A stretch of 5,643 nucleotides of DNA from PHAA01 sp964584415. GTDB lineage: Bacteria > Bacillota > Syntrophomonadia > Syntrophomonadales > Syntrophomonadaceae. Below the pieces are notes generated by a model. That model saw only the letters and a list, made by a program, of their open reading frames with translations. It was not told the DNA's origin and ran no database searches. The translations under genes and the position numbers were made by a program. Where the stretch lies: assembly GCA_964584415.1 (NCBI GenBank), contig CAZOZX010000127.1, forward strand, positions 1 to 5,643, read 5' to 3'. Shown here piece by piece: positions 4,474-5,643 of the stretch. The stretch's first letter is position 1, and every line of letters starts with the position of its first letter.

Positions 4474-4974
4474 TTAATCTTTCAAATCTTTTTGCATTAA
4501 TACCACATCAAAATTACGGCCAAACTTGGAGCCAATGTTTTTCAACGCGCCACAGTTCACAAACCCGTGCTTGGCGTGAAATTTCAAGCTTGGTTCGTTC
4601 TCTGACGATATCTCGGCAATGATATATTTTATCCCCAATTGTTTGGCGTCGGCCGATACTCTTTCCAGAAACTGTCCCCCGATATTCTGCCCCACATATC
4701 CTGGTGAGATAAAATAACTTATCACCGCGGTGGCTTTAAAGGTTGAAAATGGACTATAGGGTCTCAACTTGCAGAACCCTGCTGCTTCGGATGTTTCAGA
4801 ATTTATCGCCACATAAGCGGGATACCCATCGGTATTTTCCATCAACTTGGCGAAGAATGGTTCGGGCAGGGTAGTGGCGGGAAAGGCCGCCGTACTAGTT
4901 TCGATATAATAATTTAGTATTTCCATGACCGACTTCTGGTGTTCCGGACCCATCTTCTCAAACTTGATCTGCAT
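4474..4974 (-). CDS. GNAT-family N-acetyltransferase (phosphinothricin-acetyltransferase-like)
   Basis: The 166-residue protein is a single GNAT domain that would transfer acetyl from acetyl-CoA to an amine. Resemblance to the PAT/MnaT (YncA) group is seen in NYYIETSTAAF (residues 21-31), in GFCKLRPYSPFSTFK-ATAVISYFISPGY (66-93), and in NEPSLKFHAKHGF (126-138), the conserved motif B. The acetyl-CoA loop reads YVGQNIGGQFL (93-103), where the family has H/Y-R-G-x-G-I-G-x-x-L. Length is normal. The start is the ATG with AGGAGAGGGG a little upstream; the spacing is slightly long. A TATAAT at 5009-5014 (minus strand) is a possible -10, though no good -35 was seen. The real substrate (a methionine derivative, phosphinothricin or another amine) cannot be told. 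The stop codon touches REP-like copy 2. Confidence 0.88.
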   Translation of the reverse strand: MQIKFEKMGPEHQKSVMEILNYYIETSTAAFPATTLPEPFFAKLMENTDGYPAYVAINSETSEAAGFCKLRPYSPFSTFKATAVISYFISPGYVGQNIGGQFLERVSADAKQLGIKYIIAEISSENEPSLKFHAKHGFVNCGALKNIGSKFGRNFDVVLMQKDLKD

Positions 4975-4976
4975 CG

Positions 4977-5109
4977 TTATATGCCCCTCTCCTAAAACTT
5001 CACCTCTAATTATATATCGGCCGGCCGGATGTATATACCCGTTGTACCGTTGGCCGGATCATCCAGCCAGGGCATAATCACCGGGGCAATCCCCCATCAG
5101 CACTCCTAT
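4977..5109. other. Intergenic region between E2-type gene and GNAT gene
   Basis: This GC-rich stretch contains the palindrome CGGCCGGCCG (5017-5026) and a related CCGGCC at 5043-5048 of the plus strand read in reverse. On the minus strand, after the E2-type stop, TAGGAG is followed five bases later by an ATG opening a 12-codon frame, and a second frame reads MPWLDDPANGTTGIYIRP before TAA near 5016. Neither is recognised; together they may be a frame-broken small gene. No clear terminator with a T run was found. Confidence 0.35.
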
Positions 5110-5643
5110 TTACACCGTTTCCTGCAATCCGCAGCCGCTCTCCGCCATCCGGGTCAGCTGGGAGAGAGCCCGCACCGCCGGGGCGCCGTCGATCACATCG
5201 TGGTCCACCAGCACCGTAACATAGAGGTATTCCCTTATCTCTACCCGGTCCTTCACCACCCCGGGCTTTTTAATTATCGATCCCACCGCAAAACAAAGGG
5301 GGTGCACACTTACCGGTACCACCCACCCGTTGATTCGGCCGACCGTGCCCACCGAGGTGACCATGACGGTGCCCATATTGGCTTTGGTCAGGAATGGACT
5401 GCCGATGATCCGTTTCCAGACCAGTCTGCGGATAAACCCCGGCAGCCAGTAATACATTTTCATTAAAAACCGGTTCTGGCTTTCGCCCAGGACGTAATCA
5501 TCTTCTCCCTTTATCGTTTGCTGCTGCCCGGATCTTATTTCCTCACCGATAGCAGCGATGCTTTTTTCATTGGCCCGGCGGATAACGTAGGGCAACGGGA
5601 CTTTTTGGCCATCGATTTCCCTTTCGATGACAATGGATATATC
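5110..5643 (-). CDS. 2-oxoacid dehydrogenase E2-type acyltransferase, C-terminal part
   Basis: The minus frame runs from the right window edge to TAA at 5110-5112, giving 177 residues of the C-terminus; the start lies outside. The catalytic signature of E2 acyltransferases is present near the end: LVDHDVIDGAPAVRALSQL, with His and Asp-Gly in HxxxDG order. Before it lie the core strands of the chloramphenicol-acetyltransferase-like fold: LPYVIRRANEKS, MGTVMVTSVGTVGRINGW, and HPLCFAVGSIIKKPGVV. The stretch KMYYWLPGFIRRLVWKRI between them is typical of the shorter, standalone E2-like proteins rather than of pyruvate dehydrogenase E2. Whether a lipoyl domain precedes the core cannot be seen. The partner enzyme is unknown. 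A small-molecule acyl transfer, or a part in a 2-oxoacid complex, are both possible. The block is clearly GC-richer than the middle of the window. Confidence 0.85.
   Translation of the reverse strand, partial: DISIVIEREIDGQKVPLPYVIRRANEKSIAAIGEEIRSGQQQTIKGEDDYVLGESQNRFLMKMYYWLPGFIRRLVWKRIIGSPFLTKANMGTVMVTSVGTVGRINGWVVPVSVHPLCFAVGSIIKKPGVVKDRVEIREYLYVTVLVDHDVIDGAPAVRALSQLTRMAESGCGLQETV

Noticed and set aside
5029..5466. 145-codon plus-strand open frame
   Set aside because: It lies opposite the E2-type acyltransferase, which has clear catalytic motifs; the open frame follows from its GC-rich codon use.

Overview
The window looks like a rearranged, accessory stretch of a Firmicutes chromosome, probably an anaerobic clostridial or Negativicutes-type lineage. 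The support is indirect: GGAGG-type ribosome binding sites, a class I cyclic-di-GMP riboswitch, IS3 and IS256 family remnants, REP-like GGGGACGGTTCTG repeats and an NtrB/KinB-like histidine kinase fragment. No sequence search was possible, so the lineage is an inference.

Layout from left to right. (1) Positions 2-304 hold the C-terminus of a YeiH/UPF0324-type membrane protein, cut by the window edge. (2) A nearly complete IS3-family insertion sequence follows, with a single-frame transposase at 414-1565 and an intact DD(35)E triad. (3) Positions 1622-1873 have no recognisable gene but hold hairpins, one of which probably terminates the next gene. (4) A divergent pair comes next: on the minus strand a Phd/YefM-like domain fused to a HARE-HTH domain (1874-2287), and on the plus strand a helix-hairpin-helix protein (2463-2855). 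They share a 175-bp intergenic region with a perfect TGTACA-containing palindrome and an extended -10 promoter. (5) The helix-hairpin-helix gene breaks off inside the C-terminal half of an IS256-family transposase, whose intact right end lies near 3560. (6) On the minus strand, a well-formed promoter (3907-3935) drives a c-di-GMP-I riboswitch (3786-3873) with overlapping terminator and alternative hairpins, but no gene follows it; its target appears to have been lost where the IS256 remnant now ends. (7) A degraded histidine kinase remnant (4034-4380) abuts two near-identical 27-bp palindromic repeats. (8) A GNAT acetyltransferase (4474-4976) and the C-terminal part of a 2-oxoacid dehydrogenase E2-type acyltransferase (5110 to the edge) complete the window, both on the minus strand.

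The genes do not form one pathway. The central 2.5 kb is a patchwork of mobile-element debris, a broken gene, an orphan riboswitch and a kinase pseudogene between two ordinary-looking chromosomal ends. The AT-rich block at roughly 1860-2850 differs visibly in composition from the GC-rich E2 block at the right end, which fits separate origins. The most interesting pieces are the orphan riboswitch with its complete expression platform and the antitoxin-like/HARE-HTH fusion placed divergently from a DNA-glycosylase-like protein, with no adjacent toxin gene.
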